The position numbers were made by a program, and so were the translations under genes. Below, one piece after another: positions 22,949 to 34,496 of a stretch of DNA of 64,000 nucleotides. Positions within the stretch are counted from its first letter, which is position 1. Every line of letters begins with the position of its first letter. The DNA lies in contig CP136066.1 in NCBI GenBank assembly GCA_032622095.1, positions 190,206,816 through 190,270,815 on the forward strand, given 5' to 3'. The notes under the pieces were generated by a model. That model searched no databases and was not told the DNA's origin. It saw nothing but the letters and a program-made list of their open reading frames with translations. Origin of the DNA: Siphonodentalium dalli (taxonomy: Eukaryota > Mollusca > Scaphopoda > Gadilida > Siphonodentaliidae).

Positions 22949-23561
22949 CCACCCAGTTAACTGAACTTATCATAGTTTTTATATACCTACCCTTTCACAA
23001 GAAACGACACGGTATGGTGTTTGTGCAATCGCATAATATAATGTCTCATTATCAGATCACAGATTAGATTATGAATGAAACTAATAGAGTTATTTTTCTT
23101 TGCCTTATTGCGGCTTTGCTATATTTAGTACTAATCTATATTTAGCGATGACTTACTGTGATATTTATCTTCAGTTTAACTATCAATGTTGATATTATTT
23201 ATTCAACGCTGCCCTTTATTGCCACTCTAAAACAGCTTGTACGTAATTTGTTGACAGTGAAGTTTAACATAATGATTTCCTGCTTGAAGATGTATTTATG
23301 GCTACAGACCTCCCGTTACAACAACAGAGTTATATTTAATTCCACCGAAAAACTTGGAGAAAAAGAACCAGATGTAAACATATAAAATATAAAATAGACT
23401 GATAAGTACGGAATTATTGAAGCTATTATATAAAATAAATGCGATAAATGTTGCTGTCCCTCTCAATTATCAAAAAGTATATGAAAAAATGGATAGTAAA
23501 TTCTATATCAAACATAAAATGTCTTTCATGTGACAATACTTTATAGAAACGAGTTATTTTA

Positions 23562-26500
23562 GGTTACACTGGTGTAAATAAGGTTCCGAGTGACATCTAG
23601 CGGATGCGGGAGGAATATATAGGAGAGAATAAAATAGACACTGGGCCCTGATTGGTCAATAGCCTTGTGTGCTTTTCACATAAAAAAATCATCACACCTC
23701 TTCCATATGATTTCCCATAGGTAAAATAACCATTGGCACAGGAATTAACCCTTTGTAGTGAAGTTTGAATTTTTTGGTGTGGTCTAAAATATGACTGTAT
23801 TTTTTTATGCGGTTCTGACACTAGTTACGAAAACATAAGATTTAAAGGCGAATTCCCTGCTAGACAGACATGATTTTTTTGTGTAAAAAGTTTCCCAAAA
23901 TGTCAATTTTTCAGATTTAAAGAAAATTTTGGACCCAACATTTATATTGCCAACACTATACGCTAAAACGTTAGCACTGAGGCCTATGGAAAACATTTAC
24001 ACCAGTGTAACCTAAAGGGAAAAAATTGCTTTTTATCATTTTTGATTCCTGGGAGTCACTTTAAAGCAATTTAATTCATTTTACAGAGCCTGGTCTTTCA
24101 GTCCAATGAATATCTCATGCTTGGTGTGGCTATTCTTGCTGCTGATGTCTTCTTTCACTTAAATCAGCCAAAAAAATAGTAAGATTTTTCATAAAAAATG
24201 CCAATTTTTCAAGGTTTTTTCAAAAAATTTCAAGGTGGTAATAGTCACATGATAATGCAAATGACCCATAACTTGAGCATGTCAACGACACATATATCAA
24301 TTGTTATAAGAACCTAATCTAACAAGTATTTTGGATTTTATAGCCAGTGATATACAGATATATATCATAAAAGTGTGTCATTTCCACTGGTGGGTATGGT
24401 CATTTGAAGGTTAATATCACTAAAACTTGGACACATTTAAGAAAATGCTTCAGCAATTCAAAGAGAGCATATCTTTATTCAACTAATTCAATATACACCC
24501 ACATCCAGTTATCTTGGATCACCCTTGCAGACCTGAAAATGTCATATTTTATTCTTCAATGTGCTGATAAAGTCATGCGCTTGATGCTCAGCTGATCAGA
24601 TCTGGACTCAATGACCTCACATCACCAGAAGTTCTCTCATGGAAAGAATATTGTACAGTCTTCCATAGCTGATCCAAGTTTGCAACACCAGACCCCTAAA
24701 ACTGAGTGAAAATGGGGCCTGAACATGACTGGTGGTGGAAAATTGTGCTTTTTTGATGAATAATTTGTTAAAGGGGGTGGGGTTAAATTATGTGTGATAA
24801 ATAAAGAACCACAGAAGTGATATTGTTTTTGAACACATTTTTTCCATTGATGGGCAATTCTGAAGAAATGTAGGGAGTTACAATTATTCCGCGAAAAAGC
24901 GGGCTATCGCTTTAGGTTACACTGGTGTAAATAAGGTTCCGAGTGACATCTAGCGGATGCGGGAGGAATATATAGGAGAGAATAAAATAGACACTGGGCC
25001 CTGATTGGTCAATAGCCTTGTGTGCTTTTCACATAAAAAAATCATCACACCCCTTCCCTATGATTTCCCATAGGTAAAATAACCATTGGCACAGGAATTA
25101 ACCCTTTGTAGTGAAGTTTGAATTTTTTGGTGTGGTCTAAAATATGACTGTATTTTTTTATGCGGTTCTGACACTAGTTACGAAAACATAAGATTTAAAG
25201 GCGAATTCCCTGCTAGACAGACATGATTTTTTTGTGTAAAAAGTTTCCCAAAATGTTAATTTTTCAGATTTAAAGAAAATTTTGGACCCAACATTTATAT
25301 TGCCAACACTATACGCTAAAACGTTAGCACTGAGGCCTATGGAAAACATTTACACCAGTGTAACCTAAAGGGAAAAAATAGCTTTTTATCATTTTTGATT
25401 CCTGGGAGTCACTTTAAAGCAATTTAATTCATTTTACAGAGCCTGGTCTTTCAGTCCAATGAATATCTCATGCTTGGTGTGGCTATTCTTGCTGCTGATG
25501 TCTTCTTTCACTTAAATCAGCCAAAAAAATAGTAAGATTTTTCATAAAAAATGCCAATTTTTCAAGGTTTTTTCAAAAAAATTCAAGGTGGTAATAGTCA
25601 CATGATAATGCAAATGACCCATAACTTGAGCATGTCAACGACACATATATCAATTGTTATAAGAACCTAATCTAACAAGTATTTTGGATTTTATAGCCAG
25701 TGATATACAGATATATATCATAAAAGTGTGTCATTTCCACTGGTGGGTATGGTCATTTGAAGGTTAATAGCACTAAAACTTGGACACATTTAAGAAAATG
25801 CTTCAGCAATTCAAAGAGAGCATATCTTTATTCAACTAATTCAATATACACCCACATCCAGTTATCTTGGGTCACCCTTGCAGACCTGAAAATGTCATAT
25901 GTTATTCTTCAATGTGCTGATAAAGTCATGCGCTTGATGCTCAGCTGATCAGATCTGGACTCAATGACCTCACATCACCAGAAGTTCTCTCATGGAAAGA
26001 ATATTGTACAGTCTTCCATAGCTGATCCAAGTTTGCAACACCAGACCCCTAAAACTGAGTGAAAATGGGGCCTGAACATGACTGGTGGTGGAAAATTGTG
26101 CTTTTTTGATGAATAATTTGTTAAAGGGGGTGGGGTTAAATTATGTGTGATAAATAAAGAACCACAGAAGTGATATTGTTTTTGAACACATTTTTTCCAT
26201 TGATGGGCAATTCTGAAGAAATGTAGGGAGTTACAATTATTCCGCGAAAAAGCGGGCTATCGCTTTAGGTTACACTGGTGTAAATAAGGTTCCGAGTGAC
26301 ATCTAGCGGATGCGGGAGGAATATATAGGAGAGAATAAAATAGACACTGGGCCCTGATTGGTCAATAGCCTTGTGTGCTTTTCACATAAAAAAATCATCA
26401 CACCTCTTCCCTATGATTTCCCATAGGTAAAATAACCATTGGCACAGGAATTAACCCTTTGTAGTGAAGTTTGAATTTTTTGGTGTGGTCTAAAATATGA

Positions 26501-26718
26501 CTGTATTTTTTTATGCGGTTCTGACACTAGTTACGAAAACATAAGATTTAAAGGCGAATTCCCTGCTAGACAGACATGATTTTTTTGTGTAAAAAGTTTC
26601 CCAAAATGTCAATTTTTCAGATTTAAAGAAAATTTTGGACCCAACATTTATATTGCCAACACTATACGCTAAAACGTTAGCACTGAGGCCTATGGAAAAC
26701 ATTTACACCAGTGTAACC
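23562..26718. mobile_element. Composite array X-Y-X-Y-X with terminal inverted repeats
   Basis: X (451 bp: 23562-24012, 24915-25365, 26268-26718) begins GGTTACACTGGTGTAAAT and ends with the complement. Y (about 902 bp) separates the copies. The unit repeats at exactly 1353 bp with about 99 percent identity. The whole array is flanked by TTA (23559-23561 and 26719-26721), and block B has the uninterrupted site near 41722. A composite X-Y-X therefore inserted as one unit and was then amplified. The identical 63-codon minus frames in X and the frames in Y are not recognised. Confidence 0.8.
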
Positions 26719-26815
26719 TTAATGCTCGAATGCTCGATTTAACAATTCCCATAATACACCGCGCGCTGGGTGGCTCCGTTTTACGCGATGTGTTTGTTTA
26801 CTTTTGTGTAAACAA

Positions 26816-29800
26816 TGGAGCACTCTAAACCGTCCGGCAAATTCTCTGAATCTGAATCTTGTACGGCACAGTATCCTTTCGGACGTATAAGTGCCGGATA
26901 GAGGATGTTAGGCTGTAGGTGATGGAGCCCGCGGGACTGATGACGTAGAGTCCAGCGCTGTGATGTCGTCCTGGTCGAGCACATTCCACTCCCGGACGGT
27001 TCAATAAACTCTTCAATAAACTTTCTTAAAACGTGGAAAGAAGTGAAGTCTCTTCCAAAGAAACAACTCGACACATTTTGCAAACAGGTGGGCATCGATC
27101 TCGGCATTGGTAGAAACGCCCAAGAAGTTTTGTTGTGCTATAAACTTTCAATTTCGACAGTCGGCGACCAGCAAAAAAACGTGTTTGCTTCGAACATTTG
27201 GAACAATGGCGACGCTGTTAAAAGTAAACATGCGGTGGATTTGCTCTCTGTCGGCGAGCGTGACGAGCTGCAAAGGCTTACACCAGATACAGTAAAAACA
27301 ATGAAAGGTTGGACAACATATATTAGTGGTATGCCAGATGTTGACATTTCAAAAGTGAAAAGCTATTTGTTCCAGTGTGGCAGCTCAGAATTTACAGAGG
27401 CTGAAATATAAAGTGTCAAGAAGTTTTCAGCACTTAACATCAAAGCATCCCCATTCTGTGCAGTTCATCCTGAATAATACTAGTGAACTGTTCTGTTTGA
27501 TTAGCGGACAATTTCTCCTCATTCTCAACGGACCCTCAGAAAGTCAAATGGTGTTTTGCTGTTATTGACAAGTGTTCTGGTGAACCCTACACTGGTTTCT
27601 GCATTTTTACTGCAGTGTGAGTACAAGCATAAAAGTCATACATATTAGACACAAGTGACTACTTTAAATTTAATATTTTAGTTTTTAAACCCTTGAGCTC
27701 TGTCTGAATTTTGAGTACATGTTACCGTGCTAATTTAATGCACATGCCATTAGTTTTTCTGGCTATACCCAGGCCCTCCAGAAATTCTTAATTACATTTA
27801 TGTACATGTATAAACATTGCATTCCCCTCCTGTCCTGGGGCCGCCAATAAAAAGTAATTATTAACTTGGCTGAGATTAAGAAACTACTGTAAATGTCATG
27901 ATTTTTCAGCTACATGTACATGTATGTGTGGATTGATATATGAATGTCATATAATCTGATTAAACATTTTTTTTCAGTGCTGGAGAGATATGCTCTCATG
28001 TTGGTGCTTTGCTGTTTCTTGCTACTGAAGTTGTCGCAGGTGGACTTGACAGACTTCCCGATGGTCCATCATGTACAGAGATACCCTGTCAGTGGGCAGA
28101 ATCAAAAGGTATTTATTTACACTTTTCTTACATTTATAGATGTGTACATGCATCTGAATTTCACTGAATTTGTTCATAAATTAAAAAAAGAATATTTACA
28201 CATTCTGGGGGGAACTAAATGTACAGTTTGGGTGATGTACATGTATTAAAAAATAAATTGTATGTAAATGTAGCCAGCGTTGTTAGTAGATACCTCTGTA
28301 CATAGTTCTATACTATTATAATGATTGGCAATAGAGGCTTTCAGAAACTAAACGGGAACATAATCATGTGCCTAACAGTGTCGTCAGAGACTATTATTAT
28401 TTTATTTAGAAAAAAATCCCATGATCACTATTATTTGACTTAACAACAGAGTGAAATTTTACATCATTATCAATTTTAGCCAAAAATCCAACCCATCACT
28501 ATTATTGGCCATCACCAATAATATGGCACCATAGAGTAATAGTACATACAAGATAATCTTATAACTTGTTTGTTTTAAAAATAAATCCCATGTCTGATTT
28601 TGTTTTCGCCCCCTGGCCCCCATCAAGATGTATTTAAACTCGCACATCACCTTTAAATTTCCACCTCCTTTGTTTTTAGGTGCTAAAGTTGATCCAGTAC
28701 CATTGGAGGAAGTGAAACTGCGATAGAAATAAGGAATCGGGAACATCAGTGGGAAAGCATGAGCCTGTGAGAGTTCAGACATCATCGTGTACGACCTACG
28801 ACCGAGTTATGAGATTGAAACATGACCTATTGAATGCAAACATCAACCTACATCAACCACCGATAGTGCATCTCCAGAATATGAGGCGATTCAGGCCTTA
28901 TGAACTAAGACAGTGTCACCCCCGAAAACATTACCTGATAAAGGAAGTGATCTTAATCCGGATCTGGTATTTTTCTGTTAATTTACAACAGAAACAACTC
29001 CAATGCCGATCCCTGAAAATGCCTCACATGCAATTCCATAGCACAAACACTCAGGGGTATATCAGGGAGAAGATCGGATTCATGAACGATTCCAAGCTGA
29101 CCCCCATAGAAAGGGAAACATTTTCTCAAATCATAATGGGACAAGACAATAATAGAGAATGGCTTGAACAAAGGAAAGGGTCCATAACATCAACCAAGTT
29201 TAAGCGTGTTGTTTCATTTGTGAATAATGGAAAATCTTCCTATGATAATCTGGTGTCAGATATCTTGGGTTATAAATCCCAAACCTTCAAAAGTGTTGCC
29301 ATGGAGTGGGGAACACAACATGAGTCCACTACAATAACAAGTACATTCAGACTCACTCCAAGAATATATGTAAACTTGATGTCTTGCCACATTGATTGAT
29401 AGCGCACCAAAATTATGCCTATATCAGGGCATCACCGGATGGCGTTGTAGTGTGCGATTGTGGAAAGTGTCCAAATAAATTGATTGATGTGAAGTGTCCA
29501 CACAAGCAAAGACACACGTCCAGAGGAGGCGATTACAAAAAAGAGGAAATTAACTATATTTCTTTTGATGCTGAATCCGGTGTCTACAAGCTTGTAAATA
29601 ATCATCAAAGAGGTTATTTCGACCAAGTAGCAGTTCAAATGGCATGTACCAAAGTCAACCAATTAGACTCATCTGGACTCGTAAAGGACTTTTCGTGATC
29701 CCAGTTGAGTTCGATGAGGCATACTGGGTAGGATCACTGTTGCCTACAGCACAAACATTTTATTCTCAACTCCAAGTGTCTGAAATTCTAACGTCCTGTA

Positions 29801-30249
29801 TAAAGTTGAAGCTGAAACCAGACAATGCATTAAATGCTTCTTCATCAGGAAATGATTCATCAGGAGAATCTGTGTCGGACATCGATGATACACCAGCAAG
29901 CACTAGTAGTGTTGATGAGCAAAATATTGCTGCACCAGTAATAAATGTAAAGAACCCAAATGTTGACTCACCAACCAATGGACCTTCTACGCTAGCATGT
30001 GCGAAATATTGCAAAGATAAACGGGCCCCAAACTATTCAAGAGTGAAATGACAGATGGTTGCCTGCGATGTGAACTTGAATTGTGTGGCGAATAGCAGCT
30101 ACCATTTATTTTGTGAAGGATTTCGCAGATTGCCTCCACAAATGGATAAGTCATGCAAATACATTTGTAAGCAGTGCAGAGTAGATCATGAAAATGCTGA
30201 TATGCTTGAACTCAGTTATGGATTTCTTCAATCTACTATCATTCCTTAA
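26816..30249 (+). pseudogene. SWIM-YqaJ-PHD gene (copy A), decayed
   Basis: Spliced gene relic. Exon 1 carries KTWKEVKSLPKKQLDTFCKQ and, after a frameshift, FAVIDKCSGEPYTGFC. Exon 2 (27978-28108) begins GAGEICSHVGALLF; C..T..C.H is the SWIM zinc finger, here with one cysteine changed to F. Exon 3 starts at about 28680. From 29002 a YqaJ-type exonuclease domain follows: WLEQRKGSITSTKF, then WGTQHEST, and in another frame RASPDGVV and LIDVKCPHK (catalytic D and D-x-K). The 3' end reads as a PHD-like finger (YHLFCEGF..YICKQC) after a TGA. A ~170-bp insertion at about 26845-27010 breaks exon 1. Confidence 0.72.
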
Positions 30250-30259
30250 AAGGCATGTG

Positions 30260-30389
30260 AATAAGGTGCCTGACATTTGCAGAATGAGGTCCCCCAGAGG
30301 GTAAATTTAGTGACGTTAGCACACAGCGGGCTAGCTTCTCCAAATTCACCTCTGTGGACCACATTCTGCAAATTTCCGGCACCTTATTT
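30260..30389. repeat. ~130-bp palindromic repeat (copy A)
   Basis: The arms aataaggtgcctgacatttg... are imperfect complements around a centre with acacagcgggctagc. The same element is in block B (44893-45021). Related sequences with gaggtcc.., gctagc and ctgacatttgcag lie at about 6765, 7037 and 7557, so this is a dispersed MITE-like family. Confidence 0.65.
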
Positions 30390-31207
30390 GCAGCCCTGTT
30401 CCTTAATATTTCAACATGTACAAGTATTTTGAATGTATGAGGAATTGATACTCCCTGATATATGTCAACAGTGTTGACAATTTTAGACTAACAGTGTTGA
30501 CATTTTTACAAATTATGAAGAAATTATACCAGCCCTGAATATTAGTTGTATTTGGTACATATACAAATACTGTACAAAAAGATCACATGATTGTACACGT
30601 ATAGTGAAAATACAGTGTTGTGAAATTTTATGGTTTCTCAGCTGGGTTTCTGTCAAAATACATGTTACTACAGAGGTTAATGAGATACTACATGTACATC
30701 AAGTCATTTTTAATAGTGTGATCATAATAAGAGCTTTGAAAGGTACATTATATCAACATTAATACAGGTAATTAATTCAACTTTTGGATTTAAAATAGTT
30801 AGGTATACAATGTACTTGGCTGGATTGCGTATGTGACATGTGTAAATATTCTCTTATACACTGAGATTCACAGTTTTTGAGAAGTAAATTATTGAATTTA
30901 ACTTCTTTATTTAATCTCAATATCGCATTAACTGGCAAAGCTCTCTAATAAAAAGTGTGAAGTTACGACTGCTGTTTTGCTTTTAGATATCCTTTGAATG
31001 TTTTGGTTGTGAAACAATACCCAACAAAATCTGGACTCTGGAGTACAGCTGTTCCAAAAATAAATGGTATTAAATATATATATTTAAAGGTACTCAATCC
31101 GATGATATGGTCCCCAGAAATAGTAATTTGGTAGCGTTAATTCGGATTATGCATCTTTAATGATAATTTTATTGCACAATCGGTGTTTGGAAATTAAACA
31201 GGTATGC
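30390..31207. other. Intergenic region between YqaJ gene and transposase
   Basis: AT-rich and shared with block B (45022-45760). It contains small tandem words (agtgttgaca), a TA-rich tract near 31075 and no supported gene. It lies between two convergent transposon genes, so it should hold their 3' ends. Confidence 0.4.
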
Positions 31208-32250
31208 TCACACTTTGAAAATTTTCTCTGCTGAATCTAACATTGACAGTTTCAAGTCACCATCAAGAATATTGTATGTTTTTATGCGTTGCATAATGCG
31301 CTCAATATGTCCTCTCACTGTTGCAACCTTTAAGTTCATTTTGGATATTTGTGGACGGTCGGTTCCTTTGAAAGCTGGGATGTAGAATGTTATACCAATG
31401 TCCGACAGTTCAACCTCTATATGGACCCCTGTCAACCACCACCGCCCGACGGTTTTCTCTTAAAACTGTTGTACTGTGCTTATCGGATGCATGGCCATCA
31501 TACAAGCGGCTTATACGTGTGGCAGCCATATGTGGACTCATACCAACAAGATATGTGTAGGTATTGTGATGTTTGTAATTTGAAAAATACTGCTTTGTAG
31601 CCTCACATCTCTTCGGAGTGTGAAAAGTTCTGTGCAGTCCAATATGATCGGTATGTCTGAGAAGTCTTTAATGACATGCGATTGATTCTCTTGGGTGACA
31701 TCACTTTGAGGGAGTTTACACAGAAACTCAAGTTCTGTACACATCAAATTTACCCACGTGTTAAAAATAGCGGAAGATGTGCCAACGCTCACATCAAACG
31801 GATCTTCTAAATATTGTAATAAAAGTTCAACACTTAAGCGAACTACTGTAAAAAGAAATTCTTCCTCAAGTGTCAGCTTTCTTTCCGATCCAGGCTTACT
31901 TGAGCACCTGCTACTGAAATGTTCATACACATTGGTTCTGGAACCTTTCCAATACTTCCTATCTTTTGCTAAAGGTTTCATGTAATTGAATAATGCACAA
32001 AGTGTTCCATAATTGGGGAATCCGGTCCAAAACAGCATTTATTTTGGATTATCATTTGTTTTCTAACCATAGTGTCTGCCTTCTCAAATTCTGCAATTTT
32101 GTTTTGGAGATCACTGTCAATATCATCCCATGACCTTTGGACATAAGAGTGATCTGCTGATGGTGGGACAACAACGGTGACTTCAGATTTAGGCCTTCCT
32201 TTGTTGGAGAAAGACAAACTTTTCATACATTTTGGTGTTTTCACTTTCCT
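31208..32250 (-). pseudogene. DDE_Tnp_4 transposase (ISL2EU/Harbinger-like), broken
   Basis: The minus strand encodes, in order: a basic N-terminal part (32244-31978) with DLQNKIAEFEKADTMVRK; an HTH segment (LTLEEEFLFTVVRLSVELLL, then VSVGTSSAIFNTWVNLM) as in HTH_Tnp_4; the first catalytic block IPIILDCTELF; a D-R-G motif at about 31431 in another frame; and the C-terminal block ITFYIPAFKG..VATVRGHIERIMQRIK with the catalytic E. The DDE triad is thus recognisable, but at least two frameshifts separate the parts. It converges on the SWIM-YqaJ gene. A THAP or other N-terminal finger is not seen. Confidence 0.75.
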
Positions 32251-32566
32251 TTAGTGGACTAACTTGCTTTTTCGAAGATGTGAAACTTTGGGTGGTGGGG
32301 GGGGGGGGGGGGGGGGTTACGATAAATACACCAAATATTCGATAATTAGACATTACTTACTTTATTAAAATACCTGGCAAAGAGTAATGTTTTAGCCGTT
32401 TTCATTTGTTTGCATATAAGTTAGAGAAACGCTCTTTATTCTTACCATATCATGAATGTATTACCCAGAAACGCTCTTTATAAGTTTATTGTGTCTTACT
32501 GAAGAGAAAAGTCAGATGTTTTCTAAATACTTTTCGTGGCATAAAAATGTCATTGTGAAAGTATAA
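32251..32566. other. Region upstream of transposase with G tract
   Basis: Holds a G homopolymer of about 21 bases (interrupted run 32294-32317) and two copies of the word aaacgctcttta (about 32429 and 32470). This may be the right end of the transposon, but I cannot locate its terminal inverted repeat. Confidence 0.35.
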
Positions 32567-34215
32567 TACCACCAGAGTACACACATCACGGGTTGCACCC
32601 CACGGCAAATAGGTGCCACACTAGGGGATTATTACCCATCACAGTGGGGCGGTAGGCCTATTCTACCCAATAGCATCTCCTGCGTTATCAGATGTGTCAG
32701 CAACTAATTTCGACTCAGGTATAGCCCCCGTTGGGTCAAAATTTCCTTCATAGTGTCCCCGATTATTCGACATGTGTGGTCGTCGGTTGCAAATATCGGA
32801 GGCCCCCACCCCACCCCCTGGAATACGGAATACTACTTAACACAGAGGGTGGAATACGGAATACCAGTTAACAGCCATATGGCTAAATTTTCTATTGCCG
32901 TAAGAACGCCGGTCCTCCCGCAGTGTCCACGTCTAAAATGATATAAAATGACGATGGTCGACGATCTGTATGTCAAACCGTGAATTTATTGTGACAAAAA
33001 TCGCATTTATATTATTATATTATCATTTTTTGGAAGGTCGGCGTACGAATACCGGTATTTTTGGAATACCGAATACCTCCTAACAGAGGGACCGGAATAC
33101 GGCGTACCTCATAACAGGGTATGGAATATGGCGTACGAAAAAAGGGGGGGGGGGTGGGGGCCTCATATCGTGTCCATGCATTTTGATTGTAACTTTCAAG
33201 GGTTAGGGTAATGTGCCGTTAGGCTCATATATGGGTCTTTAGATACATTTGTCCATATATTGGTTATAATTGGGAAGTCTTCCATGTCGATTCTCAGCGA
33301 TTCACATAGAACGTCCCTGGTTCCATCATATAGTGTTTGGCTGGCGACGTAAGAGAAATATTTCCTACTCTGTCAGACTGGGTATATCATATCTCGGATC
33401 GAATTCGGAATTTGTTTTGCGGAAGCCACTTTTTCATCTGTCATTTGCGATGCAGTGGGTGACAAGAGTCCATCGATTTTTGACATCGCAAACTAGCGAA
33501 GTGATTTCTATTTCACAACAAATGTTTTAGAACTGTCTGCTGCCAGTTTTGTTTTGAAAATGGCGGCAACGAAACATTTGGCAGTGGAATGGGTGTAACT
33601 CGTTAACATCCTGGTTTATTGACATTGTCGGAGAATGATCAAACAGATATACCTTAATCTCTTTATACTGTTTCTCAGTCTACGAAACGGTATGTACACC
33701 CGATTCCATCCAATGGCCGCACGTGGTGTCAATACACACCTCACCCACCGCATACCAACCACAACTCCACAATCGATAACATACCACCTTCTAGTTAGCA
33801 AACATTGTATACATGAGTCGTATCTCTACACACGATGTGCTTAGTCTTCAATTTTCTACACCGTGTAAGCCGCACGAGACCACACAGTTGAACACTTTGA
33901 TGTCGTGCTACAATGCAGCTACATATTTTCACCACTATCAGGACATTCAGAAGAGTGTTCAATCGTATTATTCGAGTTTTCCGTTCTAGTTAATATACAT
34001 TCTGCTGACTGAATGATGTCATTTGATTAGCACTGCCATGATCGCAATAAATATCAGATACATTACCAGATTACACATGCATGTACAGGATTTTGAGGGT
34101 ATTAAAAATAACAGTATTTTACATGCCAAAACTAGCCTAACAGTTGGACTCTGTCTTAACTATAGACAACATGCTCTATATTACGTTGAGTGTAGACACA
34201 TGGGCACTGATTAAA
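32567..34215. repeat. Duplicated segment A'
   Basis: Aligns in the same orientation with 53224-55550 (B'), starting accaccagagtacacac. Differences are a 366-bp MITE present only here (32799-33164) and two insertions present only in B' (53938-54528 and the TTAA MITE at 54991-55437). The exon-like frame intact in B' is broken here by a ~32-bp deletion and frameshifts. Confidence 0.75.
32799..33164. mobile_element. 366-bp MITE with C-rich inverted ends
   Basis: The ends are GAGGCCCCCACCCC and its complement. The flanking ATATCG (32793-32798 and 33165-33170) is duplicated, and the B' segment has the single site at about 53475. The interior repeats ggaatacgg(a/c) words in inverted orientation. 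Non-coding. The empty site proves insertion; the family is unknown to me. Confidence 0.8.
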
Positions 34216-34496
34216 TAAGAAATAACTCTCTCCAAAACTTAACAAGTGTGTGCATATAATGGGACATCATGTCCCATAATAATACACAACGCATATGCTT
34301 GTGAGAGTCTGTTTTTTTTTAAATTCAATGGTATCTTGTGACTCATTTAAGACCACAACTCAAAGTTTCTGCCTTTCAAGTGAAGTATGAATCTCACCTG
34401 TTCTACAATGACGCTTGGTGAGAGTTACTTCTGATGTGGTGGCCCTGTTGGACGATTGCATGAAAACGTTCAACAGTGAGCAGTCGTCAGTCACCT
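34216..34496. other. No recognisable feature
   Basis: Unique-looking sequence between segment A' and the L1/Tx1 insertion. No exon or repeat is seen. Confidence 0.35.

Larger units (their letters stand above)
15455..31540 (+). repeat. Duplicated block A (interrupted by three insertions)
   Basis: Pieces 15455-15930, about 18769-19624, 22123-23561 and 26719-31540 align in the same order and orientation with 39154-46100 (block B) at roughly 90-95 percent identity by eye. Three insertions in A (about 2.8, 2.5 and 3.2 kb) are absent from B. The block carries a RING-type gene, a SWIM-YqaJ-PHD gene and a transposase end. Lesions shared with B show that the copies come from one already damaged ancestor. 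Confidence 0.85.

Noticed and set aside
23158-23385. 75-codon plus frame with a partner at 41328-41549
   Set aside because: The partner ends in a shifted frame and changes are spread without synonymous bias; similarity is explained by the segmental duplication.
29002-29698. Phage insertion, suggested by the YqaJ (phage-type recombinase) domain
   Set aside because: The domain is combined with SWIM and PHD-like fingers and split by introns, so it is a eukaryotic, transposon-associated gene.
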